The notes: generated by a model from the letters alone, not told the origin. A stretch of DNA of 64,000 nt from Pseudomonas fluorescens (GCF_902497775.2 NZ_OZ024668.1:953826-1017825); one strand, 5' to 3'. Shown: positions 30,552 to 39,657, counted from the stretch's first letter. Translations and numbers: made by a program.

Positions 30552-31735
30552 ACTATTCCCTGTTCTTCGCGCTTCTCTCCATATGCTCGAGGGGCTTGGC
30601 GGAATGTTTTCTTCCAAAATCGCTTTCTTACCTGGCTTCATTGGGTAGCTTCTTCTTCTTTGTTATTTGTTTCTATGCAAGTTGCCGGCCGGTACTGGTT
30701 CTGAGACCAGCAGCAATTATCATATCGATAGCTTTCGTCATTAGTTCGATAGCGTCGTTGCTTTTTACGTTGGCAGATGGGGCTGACTCAGCCTATGGGT
30801 TTTATTTAGCTTACCCCATCGCCATCTCGTTCTTTTTTCTGATGTTTTATTCGATAAAAGTAAAGTCGGTTGACCTCAGGAAAGTTGAGCGTGCGGTATC
30901 TGCGTTAGTGCTTGTTCTTTTTGTAATGGCGACATTGCAAGAATTCAAAGTGATTGATTTGCCTGGAGCAACGCCAGCCTATGGTTTACCAGTCGATCTT
31001 GCTCGGCCTTCATCATTGACCGGAAGCTACCTGCACTATCCTTTGATCATGGTAATGCTGGGCGTTTTTTTACAGGCGATTAATCAAAGAGTGACTTTTG
31101 TTTCACTCATTGCGTTCTCGAGCGTTTTTCTCGCATTCTCGCGCTCGGGGATGATGCTGGTTTTCGCACACTTCTCATTTTTGATAGTTTACAACATTCT
31201 GACGAACGGCTTCAGGTTCAGTTTGAAAGGTCTTTTGGTATTCTATTTTTCATTATTGACTGGCATAGTGGCCATGGTGGCATCAGGGTTCCTTGAACTG
31301 TTCATTGAAAGGATCTCATCGTCTTTCGATCAGCAGGGCGTGGGCAATGACGACAGAATTGAAGCATGGCGTCATGGTCTTGAGGTTTTTTCCAGCGGCG
31401 ATTGGTGGTTTGGGAATAATTTTGGTATCGCTACTAACCTAACCGCTAACCTGGTTGGGGCAGACTCTTATGTTGTTGAGTCTGCAGTTTTGCAAAATCT
31501 GATTAATTTTGGCATTGTTGGATCTATTATTTTTTTCTGTTTTTTTGGGTATATGTATTTTTTCTCGAAAGAGCGAGTTTTCAGATTTTTCCTTTTGGCC
31601 TTCATTTTTCAGTCGCTGGTGTACCAGTCGACTGAGGTTTTACCATTCATTTTGGGCGTGCTTTTTTTGAGGTCGCTTGATATCCAGCGCCCTGCTAGTT
31701 TCAGAGCGTCAGTCGAGGCCATGAGGCAGGAGTGA
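30548..31735 (+). CDS. wzy: Wzy-type O-antigen polymerase
   Basis: 395 residues with about 11-12 membrane helices. A long periplasmic loop (~255-315, SSFDQQGVGNDDRIEAWRHGLEVFSSGDWWFGNNFG) resembles the Wzy_C loop of O-antigen polymerases and ligases. It would join repeat units in the periplasm. Sequence is AT-rich with many T tracts. ATG 30548 overlaps the preceding stop (ATGA), so translation is coupled, and its Shine-Dalgarno is the G10 tract. Confidence 0.83.
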   Translation: MNYSLFFALLSICSRGLAECFLPKSLSYLASLGSFFFFVICFYASCRPVLVLRPAAIIISIAFVISSIASLLFTLADGADSAYGFYLAYPIAISFFFLMFYSIKVKSVDLRKVERAVSALVLVLFVMATLQEFKVIDLPGATPAYGLPVDLARPSSLTGSYLHYPLIMVMLGVFLQAINQRVTFVSLIAFSSVFLAFSRSGMMLVFAHFSFLIVYNILTNGFRFSLKGLLVFYFSLLTGIVAMVASGFLELFIERISSSFDQQGVGNDDRIEAWRHGLEVFSSGDWWFGNNFGIATNLTANLVGADSYVVESAVLQNLINFGIVGSIIFFCFFGYMYFFSKERVFRFFLLAFIFQSLVYQSTEVLPFILGVLFLRSLDIQRPASFRASVEAMRQE

Positions 31736-31737
31736 TC

Positions 31738-31806
31738 ATGCTCGAGGAAATTATAAAAATGCCTATTGATTTCAAATATTCCTTAGTGGTGACTCCGTGC
31801 GTCTAG
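31738..31806 (+). CDS. 22-codon mini-ORF overlapping the acyltransferase start
   Basis: An ATG with a good GGAG five bases upstream starts three bases after the wzy stop. It encodes MLEEIIKMPIDFK, then SLVVTPCV, and ends in TAG at 31804-31806, overlapping the acyltransferase GTG (31797) by ten bases. The acyltransferase itself has only a weak Shine-Dalgarno. The mini-ORF may deliver ribosomes to that GTG. It resembles no known protein to me, and it could be chance. Confidence 0.3.
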   Translation: MLEEIIKMPIDFKYSLVVTPCV

Positions 31807-32891
31807 GTGAATTGTTGGGAAGAAATGCGAACAATCTGGATATTTTTCGCATGGTTGCGGCCTGTATGGTTATCTATGGGCATGCGTACTCTATTACACC
31901 ACAGTTCGGGTATTCCGACTGGGTCGAACGACTATTAGGGTATGATTATTCAGGCTCTCTGGCAGTAAAAATATTCTTTTTTATCAGCGGGTTGGTGGTG
32001 ACCAACAGTCTGTTATCCCGGCGGGACGCTATCGCTTTTGTTTGTTCGCGTTTCTTCCGGATTTGGCCGGCGTTCATGTTGGTTGTTATCGTCAGTGCGT
32101 TAGTGATTGGTCCGATTTACTCCAGTTTTTCTCCAGTTGAGTATTTTTCAAGTAGCCAGTTTAAAGTGACTGACTATATTCTCTCTAACTTTCTTATGGA
32201 TATACGCTATTATTTGCCTGGGGTGTTTTTTGAATTGCCTTACGAGGCCGCAGTTAATGGCTCGCTGTGGACACTTTACTACGAAGTAGGCGCTTATCTC
32301 GGGCTGTTGCTGATGTTTTTGCTCGGTATTTTTAGAGATAAATTCTTGGCAACACTTGTGTTAGTGTTTCTGTTGATAAGTCAGCATTTTATCAGCGCGG
32401 ACGCCATGCACCCTATCTTCCATCAGCCTATACTTGTCCAATGCTTTGCGTTCGGGGCATTGTTGGCTTTGTATAAAGATTCCTTCGAGCTTCATTCCGG
32501 CGTTGTCTTTTTTGGCTGGATAGTATTCTACGCGTGCGCGGCTTCAGCATTCTCTAAGTACTTTCTATACATCGCTATATTTTTGACAATTCTGTACCTT
32601 TCGGGGACAAAGCTTTTGTTGGCGATTAAACCGAAGATAGATGTATCTTACGGGATTTATCTGTGGGGCTTTCCGGTCCAGCAAATGCTAGCGTATCATT
32701 TTCTTGAGTTGGGGGTTCGTTTCAATCAGGTGGCAGCGATTGTAGTATGTATCGTACTTGGTTACCTCTCTTGGTATTTGGTTGAAGAGCGCTCCATTGC
32801 TTTCGGGGGAAGGGTCGCAAAAAATATCAAGGGGCGTGTCGATTGGCTTGTAAGCCGACTATCGCTGAAGGGAAAAACACGGCCCACATGA
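31797..32891 (+). CDS. acyltransferase family 3 membrane protein
   Basis: 364 residues with about ten membrane helices. The first helix carries NLDIFRMVAACMVIYGHAYS with the essential His, and RFFRIWPAF follows, as in OafA/ExoZ-like O-acyltransferases. It probably acetylates the repeat unit or polymer. The GTG start at 31797 gives a proper N-terminus MRLGELLGRNANN. It lies between wzy and a second glycosyltransferase in the same direction. Confidence 0.87.
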   Translation: MRLGELLGRNANNLDIFRMVAACMVIYGHAYSITPQFGYSDWVERLLGYDYSGSLAVKIFFFISGLVVTNSLLSRRDAIAFVCSRFFRIWPAFMLVVIVSALVIGPIYSSFSPVEYFSSSQFKVTDYILSNFLMDIRYYLPGVFFELPYEAAVNGSLWTLYYEVGAYLGLLLMFLLGIFRDKFLATLVLVFLLISQHFISADAMHPIFHQPILVQCFAFGALLALYKDSFELHSGVVFFGWIVFYACAASAFSKYFLYIAIFLTILYLSGTKLLLAIKPKIDVSYGIYLWGFPVQQMLAYHFLELGVRFNQVAAIVVCIVLGYLSWYLVEERSIAFGGRVAKNIKGRVDWLVSRLSLKGKTRPT

Positions 32892-32947
32892 TAGGCGACG
32901 AAAAACTGCTGGATGTAACCGAAATTTTATTATATTGGTGCTGAATT

Positions 32948-33895
32948 GTGATTTCATATTTTGATGAAAAGATCGGGTTGCGAGTGGCGTGTATTGTTCC
33001 GACCTACAATGGTCGTGAAGATTTTGCCCGTTTGCTGAAGTCGATACGTAGTCAGCATGGCCGCTTCGATCTTTTCGTCGTTGACTCCAGCTCCAGCGAT
33101 GGTACGCAGGAGTTGGCTAAGGCTGAACTTGAAAACGTGACTGTTATTCCGGGGATTGAGTTTAATCACGGTGGCACCCGACAGATGATGGTGGCGAACA
33201 ATCCAAGCTACGACGTTTACATTTTTCTCACTCAAGATGCCTATCTTGAGGATCCACGGGCACTTGCAAATCTTGTGGCGCCTTTCGTCGATGGGCAGAT
33301 TGCTGCTGTCTGTGGTAAACAATTACCTCATTTGAACGCGGATTTGCTTTCACAGCATGCTCGGCATTTTAACTACCCGGATGAGTCGAAGGTTAAATCA
33401 TTGGCTGATGCTGGGGTCTTGGGAATCAAAACCCCCTTCATGTCGAATTCTTTTTCGGCCTACCGAGGAGGTGCGTTGTTGAGTGTCGGCGGCTTCCCAC
33501 AGCATGTCATTCTTTCTGAGGATATGTATGTCGCCGCAAAGATGCTACAAGCCGGTTGGAAGGTGGCTTATAGCGGTAGTGCTGTTTGCCGGCACTCTCA
33601 TAACTATAGTTTAAAAGAAGAGTTCTGTCGGTACTTCGATCAAGGGGTTTTTCATGCGCGTGAGGCCTGGATTCGAGAGACTTTCGGCGGTGCCGGTGGT
33701 GAAGGATTACGTTACGTGAAGTCAGAATTAAAGTTTCTGGGTGTTCGACGTATATATATGTGGCCTGCGGCATTGCTCCGCAATGCGCTTAAACTCGCTG
33801 CCTATAAACTAGGGCAAAAGGAAAAGAGTCTGCCTATTGAGCTGAAGAGAAAACTCAGCATGCACAAGCGCTATTGGCAGGGGCCTTTTGCTTAG
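32948..33895 (+). CDS. family 2 glycosyltransferase, rhamnosyltransferase-like
   Basis: 315 residues. The GT-A N-terminus reads CIVPTYNGREDFARLLKSI, followed by VVDSSSSDGT. The FNHGGTRQ motif and FLTQDAYLED are typical of the WbbL/RfbN rhamnosyltransferase group. A C-terminal part contains SEDMYVAAKMLQAGWKV. If the donor is dTDP-rhamnose, the rml genes must lie outside this window. GTG 32948 start. It is the last gene of the first island unit. Confidence 0.82.
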   Translation: MISYFDEKIGLRVACIVPTYNGREDFARLLKSIRSQHGRFDLFVVDSSSSDGTQELAKAELENVTVIPGIEFNHGGTRQMMVANNPSYDVYIFLTQDAYLEDPRALANLVAPFVDGQIAAVCGKQLPHLNADLLSQHARHFNYPDESKVKSLADAGVLGIKTPFMSNSFSAYRGGALLSVGGFPQHVILSEDMYVAAKMLQAGWKVAYSGSAVCRHSHNYSLKEEFCRYFDQGVFHAREAWIRETFGGAGGEGLRYVKSELKFLGVRRIYMWPAALLRNALKLAAYKLGQKEKSLPIELKRKLSMHKRYWQGPFA

Positions 33896-34500
33896 GCTGG
33901 TGGGTGCCGCTCTGAACGGGCGGCTTATTTAGCGCTCTGCGTCGACCCGTTGATGCGATTGCGGCGTATAGATTAGCTCTGGTCTGAAAGTTGGCTGGCG
34001 GGTAAAGATATTAATTATCGGTTTCGCCAGTTAGCCTTTTCCTCGCTCGAGAACTCGCAGGCGCAGCCCCGCCTGTTGATCCCTATGCAAAAGCTGTTAT
34101 CTACCCTAGCCTAGCGCTCCGTGGCCTCAGCTGCTCTGAGCTGCATGCATTGCCCACTCGTCGGAGCATGCCCGGTTTTTTGGCTGAGTGCAGGCATGGA
34201 TGAAGACCCTGAATTGGGTCATAATGGCCGAATGTGCAACGCTCGGCGTAACTCAGTGCGGAAGGCATTCCGTCGCTGAAAGCGGTGGACTGGGAGAGCG
34301 AGCTTGGCTGGCTCTAAGGTACTGCTCCGGTGAATGGAGGTTTTGAAGTTTCGCACTGGGCTTGGCGCGGTAAGTTAGTACCTAATTATTAGGAGAATGA
34401 TTTAGGTGCTTGTGTTCAGACGTAACGAGGGTGATCGTCTGACAGCTTAGCGCACTGATTAAAAATTATTATTGCTAAAAGTTGGGGCCTATTCAAAGAC
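33896..34500. other. 605-base non-coding stretch inside the island
   Basis: No convincing gene. A ~65-codon open stretch (about 34014-34201) and a 3'-end-like segment reading LSAEGIPSLKAVDWESELGWL before a TAA (about 34315) have no recognisable match or start; they could be remnants of a deleted gene. The region must also hold the promoter of the downstream priming-transferase unit. Confidence 0.5.
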
Positions 34501-35880
34501 ATGCAAGTCAACCACCGATACCAACCAACATTTGCTGAGCGTTATCCAGTACCGTTTTTCGTCGCTTTGATGGACATGATTATTGTCCTGATGTCAGGGT
34601 TGTGTGCTTATTATTATCGTTTTGAGCACTTTGACATGACCGGTCGCTATAACACAGCGACCATGCTCACCGCTATTGTCGTGGTCGTCTGTTTGGCTTC
34701 CGGCGGAGTGTACGGTTCTCAACGCGGGCAATCGCTCTGGCACCAACTGGGCATGTTGATTGTCTGCTGGTTAGCTGCGGCGGGAGTCCTTTTGTCCCTG
34801 ACCTTTTTCCTGAAGGTCTCGGGTAATTACTCTCGCATCTGGTTCACTGCGATGCTGTTCCTGGGGGGGACGTTTTGTTTGCTTTTACGGTTGTCGGTGT
34901 TTTTCATACTACGCCGTGTACGCGGTGCTGGACGAAACCTTAAAAGCATATTGTTGGTTGATTCGGGGGGGGAGTCCGCGAGTCAGTTAAACAACGGTCG
35001 GGCTCTGGAAGGTGATGGTTTTCGTATTTCTCAGAGTTTGGCATTCAGTCAAGAAGACGGCTGGATGGAAAGGCTAGTCTCAAAAGTTGATGAACTGGGT
35101 GTGCATGAGGTCTGGCTCTGTCTGCCCTTGAGTGAAGGCGGTGTCATTCGTTCAATACTTTATGCGTTGCGTCATCACACAGTGGCCGTACGGTTTATTC
35201 CTGAATGGGGCGATATCCGCTTGCTCAATCATAAAGTCAGCCATATCGCCGGGCTGTATTCGCTGGATCTAAGCTGCAGCCCAATGGATGGCCCGGCGCG
35301 TGTAGTGAAACGCATTGAGGATTTGCTGATCGGAGGAATAATCAGTCTAATGATTCTTCCGGTATGTATGGTGATTGCCTTGAGTATCCGGTTATCTTCG
35401 CCGGGACCCATTCTTTTCAAGCAGTACCGCACCGGTATCAATGGTAAGAGTTTTAAAGTTTATAAGTTTCGCTCAATGGTCGTCCACAGCGAGGGCGGCG
35501 TGACTCAAGCTTCTCGTAATGATGCACGGGTTACGAAAATTGGGGCGTTCCTTCGCCGTACCAGCCTTGACGAGCTGCCTCAGTTTTTCAACGTACTGCA
35601 AGGGCGTATGTCGATTGTCGGGCCCCGTCCTCATGCGTTGGCACATAACGAATATTATAAAGAACTCGTCGAATCTTATATGCAGCGGCACAAGGTCAAG
35701 CCCGGGATTACGGGCTGGGCTCAAGTCAGTGGCTACCGTGGAGAAACTGATACGTTGGAAAAAATGCAAAAACGTGTCGAGTACGATTTGTGGTACATCG
35801 ATAACTGGTCATTGTGGATTGATTTGAAGATTATTTTTCTGACGATCTTCAAAGGATTCATCAATAAAAACGCATTTTGA
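34501..35880 (+). CDS. polyprenyl-phosphate sugar-1-phosphate transferase (WbaP/WcaJ type)
   Basis: 459 residues: four N-terminal membrane helices (to ~130), a cytoplasmic Rossmann-like region, a fifth hydrophobic hairpin (~285-305), and the catalytic bacterial sugar transferase domain. The latter has YKFRSM, RRTSLDELPQFFNVLQGRMSIVGPRPH and KPGITGWAQVSGYRGET. It starts repeat-unit synthesis by moving hexose-1-phosphate, often glucose, to undecaprenyl phosphate. G7 (34863-34869) and G8 (34965-34972) tracts lie in its reading frame. No strong Shine-Dalgarno is visible. Confidence 0.92.
   Translation: MQVNHRYQPTFAERYPVPFFVALMDMIIVLMSGLCAYYYRFEHFDMTGRYNTATMLTAIVVVVCLASGGVYGSQRGQSLWHQLGMLIVCWLAAAGVLLSLTFFLKVSGNYSRIWFTAMLFLGGTFCLLLRLSVFFILRRVRGAGRNLKSILLVDSGGESASQLNNGRALEGDGFRISQSLAFSQEDGWMERLVSKVDELGVHEVWLCLPLSEGGVIRSILYALRHHTVAVRFIPEWGDIRLLNHKVSHIAGLYSLDLSCSPMDGPARVVKRIEDLLIGGIISLMILPVCMVIALSIRLSSPGPILFKQYRTGINGKSFKVYKFRSMVVHSEGGVTQASRNDARVTKIGAFLRRTSLDELPQFFNVLQGRMSIVGPRPHALAHNEYYKELVESYMQRHKVKPGITGWAQVSGYRGETDTLEKMQKRVEYDLWYIDNWSLWIDLKIIFLTIFKGFINKNAF
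34863..34869 (+). repeat. G7 tract inside the priming transferase gene
   Basis: Seven G residues code LGGT. A one-base slip would frameshift the gene before its catalytic domain. Confidence 0.85.
34965..34972 (+). repeat. G8 tract inside the priming transferase gene
   Basis: Eight G residues code the SGGE segment near residue 157. A one-base slip would remove the whole catalytic domain, turning glycan initiation off. Confidence 0.88.
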
Positions 35881-35906
35881 CTCCGGCTTAACGGTAATGG
35901 ATAGCT

Positions 35907-37172
35907 ATGAAAGGCATGATGCTCTGGTGGAATAAAGGCAGCGAGAGACTCCGGTGGCCACGGCTGCTGGTGTGGATGTTGGCGATTGGGTTATTTATCC
36001 AAATAAGTGGCAAAGTCTGGATAGAGTCCGGTAGCGCTAGAAATGCTCAAGTTTACATCTGGCTACTTTTGCCTGCACTGATCTTCTTGGCGCATGGACT
36101 TTGCGTGCGGGGCATCAAATTTCCAGCGTGGCAGTACTTGCCATGGGTGGCCTTTCTTTTTTGGGTTGGACTTAGCACGATATGGGCGGAGGGGGCGGAG
36201 ACTGGTGCTTTCTCGTTGGCTAAGCGGGGATTGTTAATCGCGCTTTATCTTTTGGCGATCTACTGGTTGATGCTTCAAAATCAGGTTTTTCTGAGGCGAG
36301 CGCTGCTTGCCGGGATTTTCATGGTTGCAATGGGGGCATTAGCCAGCCTGATTTATCAGTTTGGTATTCTTGATCGGCCGCTTGCTTATCGAGCCTATCG
36401 GATTGATCGCCTAGGCATTGGGAATTTTGCCAACTATGGTTGGCCAGTAGCGGCAGGAATATTTCATGGTGCGTTGGCCGTTTGGGCGCTGGGGCTAGCG
36501 TTGGAGCAGCGGGCCAAGCTTAGGCAGGTTCTCCTTTGGCTTGGCATTTTTATTATTTTGACGCTTTATGTTCTTCTTACTTACACACGGGGCGCTTGGT
36601 TTGCTTTGGTGGGTGCAAGTATTCTTGTCGTTGTATTGCAGAAGTCTAAGCTGGGGTGGTTCTTGTTACTCGTCGGCTTTGTATTGGTGCTGCTGCTGGT
36701 GGTGTCATTCTCGTCAGAACTGCTTGTCGAGCTTGAGCAGAGGCAACTATCGGGGCGCGGACCGATTTGGGAGTATTATTTTGACGTCATGTCAGGTCAT
36801 TGGATATTCGGACAAGGCCTGGGGACACCATTTGAGTTCCGCTGGTCAAACGGTGTAACTGTTTCACCCCACGCCCACAGTCTCTATCTGCAGCAAGTAT
36901 ATGACAGCGGTATCGTTTCGCTCTTGTTGCTGGGCGGCGGTGTGTTCTCAGTTTTCCGTAAAGCCTGGATTTTACGAAATAACGTCTGGGTTCGACTTGC
37001 GCTACCGGCTTTGGTGTTTGCACTAATCGCCTTGCTGACGGACGTCGAGAGAATATTTACCCGCCCCGGCGACTATTGGACATTGTTCTGGTTGCCCGTT
37101 GGCATTTTGCTGGCTGCTCAAAGTCGCTCTGAAGGCGAAAGTGGCTCCAGTCAGCAGACACCCACATACTGA
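35907..37172 (+). CDS. O-antigen ligase / Wzy_C family membrane protein
   Basis: 421 residues, about 11-12 membrane helices. It carries the Wzy_C signature: TYTRGAWFALVGA, then a periplasmic loop with LSGRGPIWEYYFDVMSGHWIFGQGLGTPFEFR and the conserved PHAHSLYLQQ. WaaL ligases and Wzy polymerases share this architecture; with a separate Wzy present, ligase is favoured but not certain. It follows the priming transferase by 26 bases. In-frame ATGs at 35916 and 35919 are alternative starts. Confidence 0.83.
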   Translation: MKGMMLWWNKGSERLRWPRLLVWMLAIGLFIQISGKVWIESGSARNAQVYIWLLLPALIFLAHGLCVRGIKFPAWQYLPWVAFLFWVGLSTIWAEGAETGAFSLAKRGLLIALYLLAIYWLMLQNQVFLRRALLAGIFMVAMGALASLIYQFGILDRPLAYRAYRIDRLGIGNFANYGWPVAAGIFHGALAVWALGLALEQRAKLRQVLLWLGIFIILTLYVLLTYTRGAWFALVGASILVVVLQKSKLGWFLLLVGFVLVLLLVVSFSSELLVELEQRQLSGRGPIWEYYFDVMSGHWIFGQGLGTPFEFRWSNGVTVSPHAHSLYLQQVYDSGIVSLLLLGGGVFSVFRKAWILRNNVWVRLALPALVFALIALLTDVERIFTRPGDYWTLFWLPVGILLAAQSRSEGESGSSQQTPTY

Positions 37173-37176
37173 TGGT

Positions 37177-37202
37177 AAACCTCCTCAAGGATGAGGAGGT
37201 TT
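37177..37202. terminator. hairpin between convergent ligase-like and LTA-synthase-like genes
   Basis: AAACCTCCTC pairs perfectly with GAGGAGGTTT (10 bp, six-base loop). It lies in the 52-base convergent gap and can serve both strands, though the T runs are short. Confidence 0.75.
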
Positions 37203-37224
37203 CAAGTCAGCAATTTTCGTTGTG

Positions 37225-39042
37225 TTATTTCAAAATAGACAGGGAGTAGAGCCAGTCCGGGTAGAGTGAAACGATCGCCTTATACCCCATCCTCGCTCCG
37301 TTAGCACAAATAGAGTTCTGTTTGGCGAAATTATATGCCGGCACGCCTGAGTTGATGAAGTCGTTATCCAGTAGTTGCGATAAGCAGAAAAATGGCTTCC
37401 CTTTCGACTTTTCAACAAATTGGCTGATGCGTGCTTCGTCCTTTCCCATTATGTAAACGGGTACGTCGCCGCGTATTTCCGGGGACGAGTTAGCGGAGAA
37501 AGTGAATTCACCGTTCGTCTCGCCAATCGTTTCGAACTGGTCCTTGGAAAATATTCCTTCCTTGTAGAAAAACGTGTTCAGTGCTGGTTTGTGGTCACCT
37601 ACAACCATAATTAGAGCATTATTATCGTACGCCTTTACTCTTTCTGCAAATGCGGCAACCCGCTGAATTGCGTGGGACAACTTGCTTAAATAGTAACCTT
37701 GACCGTAGTCATCGATGAATGGGTACGGACCGTGTGTGGATACGGTGGTCAAAAACATAAAATTGGATCGGTTTTTTTGAAGTTCATTGAACGCGTGGTC
37801 AAATAAAATTTCGTCATCGGCCCAGTTAATAGTTACCGATTGGCCCATATCTTCCAGTCCGACGAACTTGTCGAAACCAAATTTCGGCGAGACGATGTCT
37901 CTTTTCCAAAATTGCTTACCATGGTTGTGTTCTTCAGTCGTATTGTATCCTGCAGCCCTTAAATAACGAGGGAGCGTATGAGCAGAGTTCGAAATAAGCG
38001 GCGCGTACTCTTGGTAAATAACGCCACTTAGTGCGCCGGCTGACGGTAATCCAGTAAGAAGTTCGAATGTTGCGTTTACGGTGGCGCCACCGTAAACAGG
38101 AGATACAGAACGTATTTCTTTGAATCCTGCATTAGCCAACGGTGTAAATGCTGACTTGAAGTGTTGCTCATCATGCCAGCAGGCTTCGCATAAAATAAAA
38201 ATTATATTTTTCGGGCGGCTACTATCAGCGATTGCGGGAGCTTGCAATGATGTAAATGCACTGGCTTGTGCATCCGTGGCCTCGGCGGGGATCGCTCTTC
38301 GGCTGGTATGAACCAAGTGTAATGGCAAGCCATTTCGCTCAATATTTACTGGCCAATCCCACGAAATATAGTACACCCCTAGCTTTTTACTTAGCTTGTC
38401 TGTCTGTACAGCAAAAGACTGGCTGATGAGGTCGCTGTAGGAGCATAGAGCGATCGGGGCGATAAGCAGGCAGGCCGTCAGATTTAACGCTATACCGTGC
38501 TTTGAAAGCATGTTATAGGGGTTAATCCTTAGCGCTAAAATGCAAAGTACTATCGCCGCCAGCAATATACCTACGTGTTGAAGGCTGAGGTAATGCCAGA
38601 TGACTGATGCATTTGCCGTAGAAGAAATATCACTCCACGATAGCGGGTCGTTTGTCAGGGCCAACTTCATGTTGTTGACCAGGGACAGCACCATCAAGGT
38701 TGTTGAAATCAGTGCAGTAGTCAGCAAGGGGGGGAAGGCGAAGCGTGCGAGCAAATAGATAAGCGCGACAGGGGTTAAGGAAACCAGGAGGGGAAACAGT
38801 CTCAAGGTTTCATCGGCATAGAGTGTGAAGTTTTGCAAGTAAATTGCAAGTAGAATTTGTGTTCCAAAAAGTACAAGGATGCAAAGTGTTTCTATTATAA
38901 TTTTTGCAGTTGCTTTCACGGTCGGCCTTTTCCCAGTGAGACGAGGCCGCAAATTATACTGATTGTTGTAAAACGGTAAAGTAGAATTTTTGGTATTTAA
39001 GCCATTCGGAAATGGCTTATGAGGGTTGGGAGCATTCAACAC
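37225..39042 (-). CDS. LTA synthase / phosphoglycerol transferase-like membrane sulfatase
   Basis: Up to 605 residues. About five membrane helices (~48-70, 84-120, 155-170, 183-203) are followed by a periplasmic alkaline-phosphatase-superfamily domain. Active-site elements: Glu286 in IFILCEACW, nucleophile Thr321 in YGGATVNATFELLTG, EEHNHGKQFWKRD, STHGPY and VVGDHKPA. Relatives move phosphoglycerol or phosphoethanolamine onto glycans. A GTG start at 38919 (564 residues) is an alternative that removes a 41-residue unusual N-terminus. Expression converges on the island. Confidence 0.8.
   Translation of the reverse strand: MLNAPNPHKPFPNGLNTKNSTLPFYNNQYNLRPRLTGKRPTVKATAKIIIETLCILVLFGTQILLAIYLQNFTLYADETLRLFPLLVSLTPVALIYLLARFAFPPLLTTALISTTLMVLSLVNNMKLALTNDPLSWSDISSTANASVIWHYLSLQHVGILLAAIVLCILALRINPYNMLSKHGIALNLTACLLIAPIALCSYSDLISQSFAVQTDKLSKKLGVYYISWDWPVNIERNGLPLHLVHTSRRAIPAEATDAQASAFTSLQAPAIADSSRPKNIIFILCEACWHDEQHFKSAFTPLANAGFKEIRSVSPVYGGATVNATFELLTGLPSAGALSGVIYQEYAPLISNSAHTLPRYLRAAGYNTTEEHNHGKQFWKRDIVSPKFGFDKFVGLEDMGQSVTINWADDEILFDHAFNELQKNRSNFMFLTTVSTHGPYPFIDDYGQGYYLSKLSHAIQRVAAFAERVKAYDNNALIMVVGDHKPALNTFFYKEGIFSKDQFETIGETNGEFTFSANSSPEIRGDVPVYIMGKDEARISQFVEKSKGKPFFCLSQLLDNDFINSGVPAYNFAKQNSICANGARMGYKAIVSLYPDWLYSLSILK
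38728..38734 (-). repeat. C7/G7 tract inside the LTA-synthase-like gene
   Basis: Seven consecutive G on the plus strand (C on the coding strand) fall in the membrane-helix region of the gene. Slippage would truncate the protein before its catalytic domain. Confidence 0.75.
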
Positions 39043-39063
39043 GGTGAAAGCATGGGTGCTGAA

Positions 39064-39657
39064 TCATAATGTAGGAGTTTTTTCACCAGGCATGGTGTCG
39101 TTACTCTCTGTTACGGAGTCGGGAGTGTTATTTTTGTTGATGACGATAATTGAGTAGGTGTTGATGTTGTCGTTATTTCGTTGAAGTTTCATGGAGATAT
39201 TATGACCTCTCCAGGTCAGTACTTCGCTTGCGAATGAATAGCCGGATTTTGACTCGAGACGGCGTAATTCCCAGGTTGTCGGATCACCGTAAATGGTTGT
39301 AAGTGTTTCGCTAAGGTTGTGTATGTTTTTCGCGTTACCTGAAATAATTAAGCGTTGGATTTTTCCATTATTTAGCTGGACTGTCGTATTACTTTTTTTT
39401 CCTCCAAGAGGGATCTCACCTTGTAGTGAGTAAGTATTATTGAGTTCAGTCAACTCCCGGCACAGGCTTTCGGCTGGTTTACGCAGATCTTTAGGCGTGC
39501 ACTCGGGGATTTCCTTGAGAAAATCGCCATTCAAATTTAAACCGATAAAGCTCTCAGGTTCGAGACGCCACGAACTCATGTGTTGTGCATCTTGCGTTGC
39601 CCAAACTGCCGGTATGTTCAGAAATCCGCTGATAGTAACTAGGGCCCAAGCCTTCAT
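39064..39657 (-). CDS. exported protein of unknown function
   Basis: 197 residues from ATG 39657, chosen because AAGGAG is about ten bases upstream and it gives a signal peptide (MKAWALVTISGFLNIPAVWA). An upstream in-frame start would add 47 residues with no signal. The mature protein is Asn/Thr-rich, with one region GKIQRLIISGNAKNIHNLSETLTTIYGDPTTWELR. I do not recognise the family. It lies 21 bases upstream of the LTA-synthase-like gene on the same strand, so the two may work together. Confidence 0.7.
   Translation of the reverse strand: MKAWALVTISGFLNIPAVWATQDAQHMSSWRLEPESFIGLNLNGDFLKEIPECTPKDLRKPAESLCRELTELNNTYSLQGEIPLGGKKSNTTVQLNNGKIQRLIISGNAKNIHNLSETLTTIYGDPTTWELRRLESKSGYSFASEVLTWRGHNISMKLQRNNDNINTYSIIVINKNNTPDSVTESNDTMPGEKTPTL

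Noticed and set aside
34014..34201. Roughly 65-codon open stretch in the island gap
   Set aside because: No good start, ribosome site or family similarity; kept only as a possible remnant.
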